Shown here: in pieces, positions 32,601-64,000 of the stretch | Layout: each line of letters opens with the position of its first letter | How positions within the stretch are numbered: position 1 is the stretch's first letter | Source: Anisus vortex | Taxonomy: Eukaryota > Mollusca > Gastropoda > Planorbidae | Length of the DNA: 64,000 nucleotides | Direction: 5' to 3' | Assembly: GCA_949126835.1 (NCBI GenBank) | Contig: OX421494.1 | Coordinates: 23,706,196 to 23,770,195, forward strand | Program-made: the position numbers and the translations under genes | The notes under the pieces: generated by a model | Database searches by the model: none | What the model saw: only the letters and a program-made list of their open reading frames with translations | What the model was told of the DNA's origin: nothing

Positions 32601-35600
32601 TAAACACACTAAATACAATACATACATTAAAATATATTTAAACAATTTAATCTGAAACAATTTTTAGCAAATATTTCATAAAAGTTTTTAACCCATAACA
32701 TTACAATCTCTGTTGCATTAAATTCACAGTAAATTGTTGTTTTTTTTTAACCTGATTAGGCAATTATTAAAATAAAATCCTTTTTCCAACCCGTTGGGCC
32801 AAATGTAAAATTATAAATATGTTTTACCCAAAAATTGCATTTATAATCCTTAATAAACTACAAACTATCAACAAAAACACATTTAAGTGCATTGTTCAAA
32901 TAAGATCCAAATAAGTTAAAATGATTCATGATGAACAACTTATCTTGCTGTGGTGACAGAAACTGCATGTTTCCACTTTAAGGAGCACAGCATTTCATAT
33001 GTATTTTTTTTCTAACTATTGTATGTTACATAGTTAACAATTTGAGATGGCCATTTTATAGCTCTCTGATTTGTATCCAGGTGAAACACCAGGATTTTAC
33101 CCCTGAAGTCCAGGTTGTACATGAGTCTACCCAGCTCTGATATGTATGTGACATTGGTTGGGGAAAGTTGAGGTGTCAGGGCGACACAATCTCCTTGTAT
33201 GTTATGGTCTTGGAAATTAGTGAATGCTGCTTAACTAGCCATAGGGACCTGCATGGCCTGAAAGGAAAACTTACTTTTAGGCAATGAGTGCCTTCTGCTT
33301 TCACTGCTTGGAAAAAAATTGACATTTACTATTACTGTTATTAAAACAGTGAATGGCTATTGCAATCTAATGCTCTGCCCCCTATACTACTGTGCCTTAT
33401 AATATATCCTTTTTTTTTTAGAAATTTAAACATCTGGTAACTCTTAATGGACTTACAGTGTAAGCTTTTGCAAAACTGTAACGGAGGGAATATAGCTTTA
33501 AACAAACACAGCTACTGTGGTAAGTAGTATTTACTTTAGACTTTCCTCTGCTGAATGATCTCGGCCAAGAACACAAAGACCATGTTCATTTAATGTCTGC
33601 ATGCCGATGGAGACCCTGTTAACCCCGGCATCTTTGAACTCTCTGAAAAACAATATATGTCTGTATTGGGTGGCTTATTCAACAAATTATGTAAATTTTG
33701 AATGAAGAAAATAAATAGTAAAGTACCCGTCAGACCAAACTGATCATGGGGCCGGTGAAGCAGCGTTTACCAGTTTTAGTGACCACGGCATACTAGGGGA
33801 TGTGTGGCCAGCACAATGCCTAGTACTTCAACAAATGTCAGGTACCCATCATAGCTGGGTATACTCAAGAATACCCTAGAGTCGAGGTAAAAAATCCTAG
33901 CCTTCACCAGGATTCGAACACAAGACCTTTGGTACGCAAGACGAACATGCAGCTGCTCGACCACCCTGCCCCAAAAGAAGAAAATAAATAAACAAATCTA
34001 ATTTGTGTGGTTACTTTCTATAATAGGAATATGTAGCCAGAACAATGCTTAACTACATTTTTTTATACAAGATCATACCAAGATACCAGCTATTTTTCAA
34101 AGGTCTATTCTTAGTGTGTTTTAAGACCAGATTTTGACCAGCAACATACAGTTAGATCAAATTAAATCAATGCGACCCAATGATTTAGCACTTGATACTT
34201 GAAGTATTTGAGAATTACCAATTACCGTATATGATTATAAAAACTTAGGTTTATTTACTTTATTTTTTACCAGGGCATTTTTGGTAATTAAGAAAAAATT
34301 GTAAACTTAAAGCTTGTCAGAACACTGTCTCTGAATTGTAATGTTATTGCTGAAGTTTCTGATAAGACAAAACTATTATTGACATATATTTAACCAATTT
34401 TTCCCCAAAAAGTATTCAAAATTTTTTGTTGTCCATATTTTAGAAAAATTAATCATTCCACTGTACTGATGGTCTTAACAGCTACAAATATGGCAAAATA
34501 TGCACAGGTATGTAAGATGGCAAACTTAGAAGAAATTCCTGTCAGATTTCTACAGGATTTGAACTAGGGATGTTGAACGAAATTTGATTTTCAAACCGGT
34601 TTGATTTTCAAAACCGGATTTCGCTTTGTTGGTTGGAAGGTAATCATTACTTCAACTAGTACACGCTTTTTTTGGTTCTAATGGAAATATTATAAATAAA
34701 TAATGTTGTATTTGCACAAAACAATTCTTGAAATAAGATAAGATTAAATATACATTCTTCTGATTGGTGCTACGCGAAACCTTTCAATACATTATTTTAC
34801 AAGTCTAAGTCCACGGTGTGTTGTTTGTAACTATTCCTTTTGAAACTGTCATTTCTCTCATATTCACTTCGACGATAAATTATATTTGTCTAAGTTTTTA
34901 GAAAAACAATTTCTATTTGGCTATGTCGCATCTGCGTACGAAGCATCCTGGATTAACATTGTCATCCTCTTCATATGCTTCTTAATATTATGGTTAATGA
35001 GAATTGGAAATTTGATTATCTCTATTGAAAGCTATTATTGGTTTTAATCAATTAGCCCAGATTTATTTTAGTTCTAAAGAATTTTATGGTAAATTGTACA
35101 AAATCATATTGTATTCATACATATCAACCCCTTAAATGCCATGCAAATACAAATTAAGTTGGAACTATTTTTCAAATATACCCACAAAACTACGCACAAT
35201 TGGTTTTTCCGGCCTGTGACTTAATAATAATAAAAATAATAATAATAACGGTGCTTATATAGCGCATATCCCGTTGGTGACAGTTCTATGCGCAGACGAC
35301 AGTTACAGAATACAGACAGACAACGAAATATGTAGTAATACGCTAATTCTGCTGACGAAATAGGTGAGTCTTCAACCGGCTCCTGAAGGTGTCATAGCTA
35401 GGGCTCTGGCGAAGCTGTAGTGGGACTTGTAGCATTGCGCGGGGGGAAGGGAGGAATGGAGTTCCCTTAAATTTTAAAGCTATCTTATCAAACCAGTTAA
35501 TACTGCATTCCTGTTTTTGATAAGTAGGATTTTTTTTTAACAGGTTTTCTGACTCATAGTTGTGAGCATCTATGTAAAAAGTAAGAATGAAATGGATATT

Positions 35601-38600
35601 GTGGAAAGGGAGATCAGTTGTGACCTAGAGGAAATATCAAGGTGGGATGTGTTAGGTAAGTCCCAGATATTGATATATACATTTATAATGGTAATACAGT
35701 ATGAAAAAACAAAACTATCTCTACAATTAACACTGTGACACATCCATTAAGCACCTTTAAAGTGTGTGTTATTAAAAAAAAAGCTGTTTCAGTAATAAGA
35801 AAAACTAATAAAGTGTTAAATAAATTCCTCACTTTAAATTGTTCATTTCAACACTTGTAGGATTCACTTCCATACTTATTTCTGTCAGTGAAGGGAGATT
35901 AATCTGTTTGTTAATTGAGTCTAACAAACATTTTATTGTCTCTGGTTGGGCTAAGCTTGGAGTCCCTGAAAACAAAATTTAAAAAAAAAAGAAGACCAAA
36001 CGCATAGTGAGTAGAAGATTTAGGTGTAAATACCTACATATATTATATTATATCAGGGGTCGGTAACCTACGGCACGCATGCCAGACTTGGCAAGCAGAG
36101 TGAATTTCAATGGTACACGAAAGATTCCCAAAAGGCAATTCAAGTCTCTTCTATAAAAAATTGAGTGCTAAAGAAGAATGACTATAAGGCTGTTGGCACG
36201 CTGAATGAATTAGAAATCCCACTTTTATCAAAAGATTGCTGATCCCTGTATTATATCATTAAGTAGTTTTTTTATTCTGTGTCCCAGAGTAATAAAAGAA
36301 AATATTTTAAACTCACCACCACCAAAAAATATTGATGTGATTTTCTGAACCCCTGATAACTGGACAAGTGTTTGGGTTTCTTTAATAAGACATTGTTTCA
36401 TTCGTTCATGATCAACCGACTTTCTGCAAATTATAAAAAAATATGGTTTTGCATTGATTAATATAAGGATCTAACAATTATAAAAAAAAAAACCAGGAAC
36501 TTCTAGTGAGCTCAATTATGTCTTTAGGTATAATACAGAGATTAAAAGAAGAAGGATAACAATGCTACTACTCAGTGACAAATTAAAAGAAGGGAAAGGC
36601 TAGCTGAGTATACTCAAGGACACCCTCGAGTACAGGTCAAAAAAATCCTAGCTTTCAGCAGGATTCAAGCACAGGACCTTCGGTAAGCCAGTCGAATGCG
36701 CTGCTGCTTGGCTACCTGCCCCATAAAAAGAAAATAATTTAACAAATCTAATTTGTGTGGTTACTTTTTTATATCTCATAAAAAAAGAAAATCAGCCAGA
36801 GTATATGAAACAGGAGAAAGCAGCATTAAAAGATGTCATTCAAAAGATACGTTTGAAAAATAAAGAGATGATGACCTCTCGCTGTAATTGTGTTGACAGA
36901 ATTTCTTAGTTCCCAAGGTTCAGTGAGATTAGAAATGCATTAGACTTAAAGGTTAATTAGAACATTAGTCATAACAAGTGTCAAGTGATGATAGCAGTCA
37001 TTAAACAAATATTAAGCAATCTGCTGAATGCTATAGTCTACATGTTTTAAATAAGCACAGAAACATTCATTCTTTAATGACAAGCTAAAACAAAAATTAA
37101 TAAGTTAATAATAATAATTAAATTGAAGGCATTGTTTACAGTTCATGTCATATACAACATGTATATTGAACATTTTATGCTAATGATATTTGTGTTAAAC
37201 AAAAACACATTTTTGCAAGTTAATGTCATTCATCTTTACCCAATAGATTATAGCATAGGTTCTCAACCTTTTTTTTGGCTCACCGACTTCTTTTTACACA
37301 TTCTTTTTGTTCACCGCCCCCTTTTTCCAAAATGAATGATTCAAATTTGTTTCATGAAATACTTTTTGCCAACTACATTTGTTTTTAATGATCTTAAAGT
37401 AAGCAGAAAAGAAAAAAAAATGTTTTATAGTAAAAAAGAGTAATAATAATAATGAAGTGAAGCTTATGTCAGGTGTGTCTTTGGTTCAATTTTTGTTAGC
37501 AATGACCTGGGTTTCCACGCTCCACTATTTGCAGCTTGCTTCCCTTTATTGACAACAGCATGGTAACAGAACTAAATCTCTGGTTTCATCAATTAACTAA
37601 TCACCCCCTTACAGCCTTTCTAAAAAACACTCTATATATTAATAGATGAAGGGTAAGCAAATATGGGCTTTGAATGACTTTTGCATCACAATTACACAGT
37701 AGGCATATAAGTTAGTAGTGGAACAAACAGCCGACTAATTCTTTGTCTCATAACCGACAAAGCTAACAATTACCATTATTATAATTAAGGACATTTGAAT
37801 TTTTTTGTAATTTAAATAGCAGGGGGTTCACATATTTTCAAGTATGTTTGTACCACCCACTTGGCCTTCACCGCTCCCTCCCCCCTACCACCCCCGGAAA
37901 TGCCAGCGCCCCCTGGGGGGGCATATCTATGGATTATAGTGTCAATTTTGTTCTCAATTACTCAAATGTAGTCATGTTTTATTCAATATGCCTTGAAGCT
38001 ATCAATTTTTACTCAACACACATTGAAGTAATCAGTGCAAACATTTCTCTGCAGACACTAAGCACACATCTAATTGACCAAGGGAAATAACCAGTAAATC
38101 AATGTCTGTAAAAATGTCCCCACATTAAATTTAAGTACAAATTTAACTTCACTTGTCTGACACTAAAAGTAGAAAATAATTTATTTTTGAAAATTATTGA
38201 ACACATATATTTTATATTATGTTTTTCAATTGATTTTCTAGTTTGTAAAAAAAAAGTCTAATCATTTCTAGTTTAAGTAGGATAGTTACATGCTACATCA
38301 TTAAAATAATTCAGGTTTTTGTGAAAAGTTTGTGTACAATTCCTTCCTAATCTGTGAGGTGAAGTCAGGGTTCAAATTGGTCACCAATGGGGTTCAAATT
38401 CAGTGTGTTTGATTCAGCTCCCACCTCTAATTTTAAAGATATAATCAACTGTAGAAATATGCAACTTCTAAGCTTGAAAAACTTCAAGATTTGTTACGAC
38501 GATTAAGAGATGTGGGGGTCAAAGGCATAATGTTACGATTAATTATTAATAGAAAATGACCAGAACTTACTGGGGTAATGAAAATATACACAATTTAACA

Positions 38601-39608
38601 CTTTTCTTTGTTGGAACAATGTACTATTGATTTGATGAAATTACATGTTTTTTTATAAATGTACTGCCTGTTAATACTGTTATGTTATATATTATGCCAT
38701 TAATAATTCTACTATAAAAAAAATTAAACTTTAAAAAACCAACCCCATAAACACATATATTGTGCAATACTAACTAGATAAAAACAAAATTTCAACATCT
38801 GTTACAAAATAATAAGGATATTTAAAACTTACTCAATATACTTGTTGAAATTACAATAAGTGCATCGTCTTTTACAATAAGGCCACTGTTGGAATAGAGG
38901 AAAGATGAAAATGAAAAGCATTTTTAGAAAAAGGAAATAGATCTATGTAATGTAAAGTTCATAGCACTTATGCTAAAGAAGAAGGCAACTTTATAACAAT
39001 AGTTTTGCCCCCCCTCCCCCCAAAAAAAGAAATTATAATAAAATTTCTTCCTAATCAGAGATGTAATCAGGGGTAAGTTTCAGAATTATATGAGATGACA
39101 TTCCTAAACAGTGAAAACATATTTGACACATTGGCATTTAAATTGATGAATAGAGGGTTAGTATTATAACAAAGAGATGGGAAAAATATTCACCTACTTA
39201 TTTTGTTTTATTTATGTTACATAACATAATAATGTAAATGTATTTTTTTTTTCAGAACATGTTGACTCATGTTGAATCAGCTTTAACCAGTTTCCATGAT
39301 CATAGATTGCAAGAGGACTATGTGGCAAGCATAATGGTCAGCCACCTTATTTTCCCCAGCTAATGTAAGGTACCCATCAGACCTTGGTAGACTCGAGGGA
39401 CACCATCCAGACTTTAGAAAAACACTGACATTTAGCCTGGATGAAACCTAAGCCCTTCAGAATGACAATCTGGATGCACTGGCAGATTATAGCCACAATA
39501 TAAATACTATAATATACTTACATGAACATAGAGTGCTGCTGTTGAATAAGATTTGTGAAGCATAGTAAAGGTAGTGTCGTTAAAGATTAATACAACACAC
39601 TTGAACAT
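29667..39608 (-). CDS. RSAD1: RSAD1, HemW-like radical-SAM protein (mitochondrial)
   Basis: The family is radical-SAM and related to bacterial HemW, a heme-binding protein; animal members are mitochondrial. I rebuilt 14 exons (5' to 3'): 39522-39608, 38833-38885, 36317-36423, 35833-35965, 33535-33642, 32465-32570, 32187-32279, 31913-31963, 31658-31711, 31400-31463, 30892-31033, 30527-30581, 30294-30394, 29667-29781. They total 1269 nt, 422 residues plus stop (human about 442). Every junction keeps frame. The 4Fe-4S/SAM motif CX3CX2C is at C33, C37, C40 ([11 protein letters not shown]), and GGGTPS at 81-86 matches the SAM-binding glycine motif. Later landmarks are [35 protein letters not shown] and [12 protein letters not shown]. 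The start is taken at MFKCVV, but TTCCAG just upstream could be an acceptor, so a further 5' exon and a better targeting peptide are possible. Confidence 0.92.
31034..31285. repeat. 63 bp x 4 perfect tandem repeat abutting an RSAD1 splice acceptor
   Basis: Four near-identical 63 bp units begin at 31034, 31097, 31160 and 31223. The first unit starts at the AG that ends the RSAD1 intron (minus strand), so each unit carries a copy of that acceptor. Because 63 is a multiple of three, the plus strand shows an artefactual open frame of four 21-residue repeats. Confidence 0.95.
33718..33972 (-). mobile_element. tRNA-derived SINE (copy A)
   Basis: Read on minus, it begins GGGGCAGGGTGGTCGAGCAG, with an A-box-like TGGTCGAGCAGC and a B-box-like GTTCGAATCC ~40 bp later, followed by a ~180 bp body containing GGGTACCTGACATTTGTTG. 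It lies in an RSAD1 intron. Related copies are at 36597, 39290 and 56695. Confidence 0.75.
35223..35470 (-). mobile_element. L2-like LINE/SINE tail
   Basis: Read on minus, the sequence ends GCGCTATATAAGCACCG followed by (TTA)n. The GCGCTATATAAGC-plus-microsatellite tail is shared with the L2-like LINE at 47853-48926. No coding part is left. It sits in the RSAD1 intron before the 33535-33642 exon. Confidence 0.6.
36054..36248. mobile_element. hAT-type MITE, 195 bp, 8 bp TSD
   Basis: The ends are CAGGGGTCGGTAACC and the complement of CAGGGATCAGCAATC. Perfect 8 bp duplications TATTATAT flank the element at 36046-36053 and 36249-36256. The termini resemble the hAT relic end at 14003, so the two may belong to one family. 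It is in an RSAD1 intron. Confidence 0.85.
36597..36722 (-). mobile_element. tRNA-derived SINE (copy B, partial)
   Basis: It matches the tRNA-like head half of copy A (AGCAGGATTCAAGCACAGGA, then GGCTACCTGCCCC). The ~45 bp beyond the head (AACAAATCTAATTTGTGTGG) are also shared with the flank of copy A, so one copy may derive from a segmental duplication rather than an independent insertion. Confidence 0.65.
37254..37931. mobile_element. hAT-type element, 678 bp, 8 bp TSD
   Basis: It starts CATAGGTTCTCAACC and ends CATATCTATG. The 8 bp duplication GATTATAG is perfect at 37246-37253 and 37932-37939. The TIRs are short and degenerate. No transposase was recognised; it lies in an RSAD1 intron. 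Confidence 0.7.
39290..39490 (-). mobile_element. Diverged SINE (copy D)
   Basis: It retains landmarks of the SINE body (TGTGGCAAGCATAATG, AAGGTACCCATCAGACC, CTCGAGGGACACC) but the tRNA-like head is heavily mutated. Confidence 0.5.
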
Positions 39609-39611
39609 TCC

Positions 39612-42594
39612 CTGGAAATATACCGGTAATATATAAATGTAAGTAAAAATGAAAACAATATATAAATATATATTTAGATTGAGAATTACCGGTACATGAT
39701 ATAAATAAACAATGAGCATTATATTAATCTATTATTTTTTCATCTGGTTCTGCCACACAATCAGATCCTCAGGACTTGCGAATACTCTGCCAAGGAATAG
39801 AGGCAGACAATAGAAACAATAGGAATACAATTTACCAGATCTGGCAAACAATGCTGATGGGCAAGGCCTTACAAAGACATAGTAAACACAACATCAGAGT
39901 TACTTTCCAGGATGAATAATCCCAGCTCTCATTACAATGGGAGTTTTGAGTCTAATGTAGTCTGGAGCTGGGGGGGAGAGGCTACAATTTTGAAGTGGAT
40001 ATTCTATTTTCAATATGTAAATGGCATTTTCCATACTGTATTCTATCAAGATTTAATATATGGTTAAAAGCAATGCTTTTTTTTAATGCACTTAAATGTA
40101 ACATATGGCTCTGCATGGATTATGTGAATTATGTGGCACTGAAGTGATACTCAATTTTTTTTACTTTGTCTATTTTACAACAATTCTTCAAGGTGCATAA
40201 TGCTAGAAGTAACAATGTAAGTAAGGAAAGTTATTGATTTTTTTTAATACAGAAGGTTTACTAAGAAAAATGATGTTATAATATGGAAATCAGCAAGAGA
40301 AACCAGCTTGTTCTGACAAAACTCCATCTTGGGGAACAGCAGCATTGGAAACTGAGCATATGGTGGCTGGCGATAGATGTCAATGTTAGTTGTGCAAAAG
40401 GTAAACTTGGAAATGAGAATTTCTTAAGTTTGCAGCTAAATCAGGTAAAGTTGCACTTCACAGTGAGATGTAATCATGGAGAATGTCAAAAGAAGTTCTG
40501 ACGATCTTGAATTCTTGTAAATGAGAATGAACACCAGTGATAAACAAAGAGAATTCATTTTGCGAGGCTGACAGCACACTAATTCACTAATCCATTCCTC
40601 GGTGTAAACAAGTGCATCAAGTGCAAGGCCGAGGATATGGACCCAGTCGACCAGCTCTATCACCAACAGAAAAAGCTTTTATTTGAGTGCCAGCACAAGG
40701 ACATGCATGTCCATGAAGAGCATGTCATGACCTTGCAGCTTCTAGTTAAGTTCATTTAGATGAGAACTGATATAAATGAGGAAACCAACAGAGCCAGATC
40801 TTGTCAGAAAACTGACCGAAAATGTTCTCTTGGTAATGGGTGATGACAAACTTGAAGACTTTACTTGGGAAATGCAACCAAGGCAGGCGCACCACCAGTA
40901 GTTACATGGACAAGCCTTAATGGGTTAAAATCACTCAAATCAGGGCATTGTGGATATATTGGCCAGCTGTTATTCCTGTCATCAGGATGAGCCCTTATAT
41001 AATATATTACCTCTAGGTCTTACAAGATGCAAGCAAAAAATAATTCACATTTATTGTCTAAGCAATGGGTAATAGGTGAAGAGTTTGTACTGTACTGATA
41101 CCTTTGTGAAATTGATGACTGAATGTCATATTGCCATTCTATTTTCTATGTTTCTTTACTGTATAATTCTGTATCAGTCTGTTACAACATGCAACATTGT
41201 TTCCCAATTGATAAAAAATGTAACGATTTTACTGATATGGAAACACTATAAAATTTACGATTTTAACAATGGATTCAATCGCCGTTTACGAGTCCAATAA
41301 TGAAATCTTTGCACACAAACTTTCCTCAACTTTAACACTTGACATAGAGCATGATTTTCATGTTATTGTTTGCATCAAATAATCTCTTTCTGGGAGATCT
41401 CCCTGGAGTACCACTGAAAATCGTTCTACGTTCCAAGTTTGGCACATGTGCCTTAGGTTGCCAACATCTGCTATAATCTTTAATAATAGGCCTATACTTT
41501 TAAACTTCTATAGTATAGTAGTATAGTCTTAGAGTCTCTAGTGTATAGCTATAATTGCTATTATAAATATAACAATTTTAAATAATAAATAATAGACAAC
41601 TGTCAGTTACACCTGCCTGGCCGAGACAGAGTAAAAGTAGCCTCAGTAGAGTGTAGAACTCTAGTAGAGTAGCACTGTAAACTGATAGCAGTGTTATAAG
41701 TGTAACTAATACTAATAAAAAGTAATAAGTTAGTAATAAGTCAGGCTAAGAGTAAGTGCTAAGTCCTAAGTCAGGCTAAGTCCTAACATAAGTGTTTAAA
41801 ATGTAAGTGAAGCTGAAGGCGAAGGGTGTAAAGAGTGTAGAGTTAGAGTCTAGTAGAGACAGTAGGTAGACTAGTTACGACTAGATCTAGTACTAGTATA
41901 GTCATAGTAGTAGTAGTGACTGAGTAGGCCTAGTAGTAGTAGTTAGAGTAGTAGTCTCTTCTCTAACTCTAGTAATCTAGTAGGCTACCTTCAGTAGTAG
42001 TAGTAGTCGTCGTAGTAGTAGTAGTAGTATTATTAGTAGTAGTAGTACTAACTACTAGTAGGCCTACTAATAATAGTAGAAAGAGTAAGTTTAAGTAGAG
42101 TAGAAAACTAGAATGTTACTCTGACTCTAGACTAGAATCTCAGAGACTGTCAGAGAGAGTTCTGAGTAGGGCCCTATTACTAACTAATAGTAATAGTAAT
42201 ATTACTAATAACTAATAGATTAGTATTAGTAATATTACTTATATTTATTTAACTGAACTTAACATAAAATAACGGATAACGGCATTTTAACGGTAGGCCC
42301 CTAATTGCCATACATGAAACTAAAAATACCACTTTCAACTTTCAGCATGAATATGAATTGAAATAGTCAAAAGTTCCAAATAATTAGTTAGGCCTACCTG
42401 CAAAGGACAAAATTAAAAGCCAAGCAGATCTCTCGCTAAATAAACATTTAAAAATTTTTACTTTCGCTTTTAATTCACTGAGCTATATATAATTTAAATT
42501 CATGCTCAAATATAATCTTTTTAAGCAAATGATTACACAAAAGATTGAAAACTCGTACAACGAGATTCGTTAATCATCGTTGAATGTTTACATC
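39612..42594. other. Region between divergent RSAD1 and TBCD, with TAG/TAA-rich DNA
   Basis: No gene was recognised. 40.28-41.0 kb is more balanced in composition and has broken frames on both strands, possibly an old transposon or processed pseudogene that I cannot identify. 41.88-42.24 kb is a degenerate (TAG)n/(TAA)n tract. The ~350 bp before the TBCD start codon should contain its promoter and possibly that of RSAD1. Confidence 0.4.
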
Positions 42595-63881
<21,287 letters not shown>

Positions 63882-64000
63882 GCAAGTTGAGAATATGTTT
63901 ATTTGTGCTTGAGAAAAATAACTTTTTTCAATGTTTCATAATGAAGAGACTGTTTATAACTTAAGACACAAACAAATGTTGCTTAAAAATAATATTAACT

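Noticed and set aside
33900..33972. Functional tRNA gene
   Set aside because: A- and B-box-like motifs are present but the cloverleaf is not maintained, and the sequence belongs to a dispersed SINE.

Overview
The window is nuclear DNA of an animal, most likely a gastropod mollusc. It is AT-rich and intron-rich, with GT-AG introns and dense interspersed repeats, and it carries four conserved metazoan genes. The gastropod placement is an inference from the repeat types (tRNA-derived SINEs, L2/CR1-like LINEs, hAT MITEs) and the look of the intergenic DNA. No bacterial or organellar sequence was seen.

Layout. Positions 1-7.7 kb hold three head-to-tail copies of a ~475 bp mariner-type MITE. The middle copy is interrupted by a 6.4 kb LTR retrotransposon (606-6970, minus strand). 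Its two 626 bp LTRs look identical. It has one intact 913-codon Gag-protease frame ending in integrase scraps and a membrane-spanning tail, and no reverse transcriptase. From 7.7 to 19.4 kb there are only repeats: a palindromic element, a 970 bp TIR element nested in another repeat, a dead hAT transposase fragment abutting a 25 bp minisatellite, and AT-rich DNA. ELOVL6 (fatty-acid elongase, minus, 19859-20683) is an uninterrupted 274-codon frame. TXNDC15 (ER/ciliary thioredoxin-like membrane protein, plus, 24332-27251) has four visible exons and apparently an intron inside its start codon. RSAD1 (HemW-like mitochondrial radical-SAM protein, minus, 29667-39608) was rebuilt as 14 exons and 422 residues, tail-to-tail with TXNDC15. 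TBCD (tubulin cofactor D, plus, 42595 to beyond the end) was rebuilt as 31 exons and about 1031 residues; the last ~160 residues lie outside. TBCD and RSAD1 are head-to-head.

The four genes act in unrelated processes: lipid elongation, ciliary/ER redox biology, mitochondrial heme trafficking and tubulin folding. I see no operon-like cooperation. All exon joins preserve frame.

Most notable: (1) the LTR element looks young but lacks its own polymerase; (2) short tandem duplications repeatedly include or abut splice sites in TBCD and RSAD1, the extreme case being seven copies of the exon 30 donor region; (3) the palindromic octamer TAGGCCTA occurs about three dozen times in intergenic and intronic DNA; (4) several hAT-type elements have perfect 8 bp target-site duplications, one with its empty site preserved in a paralogous repeat.
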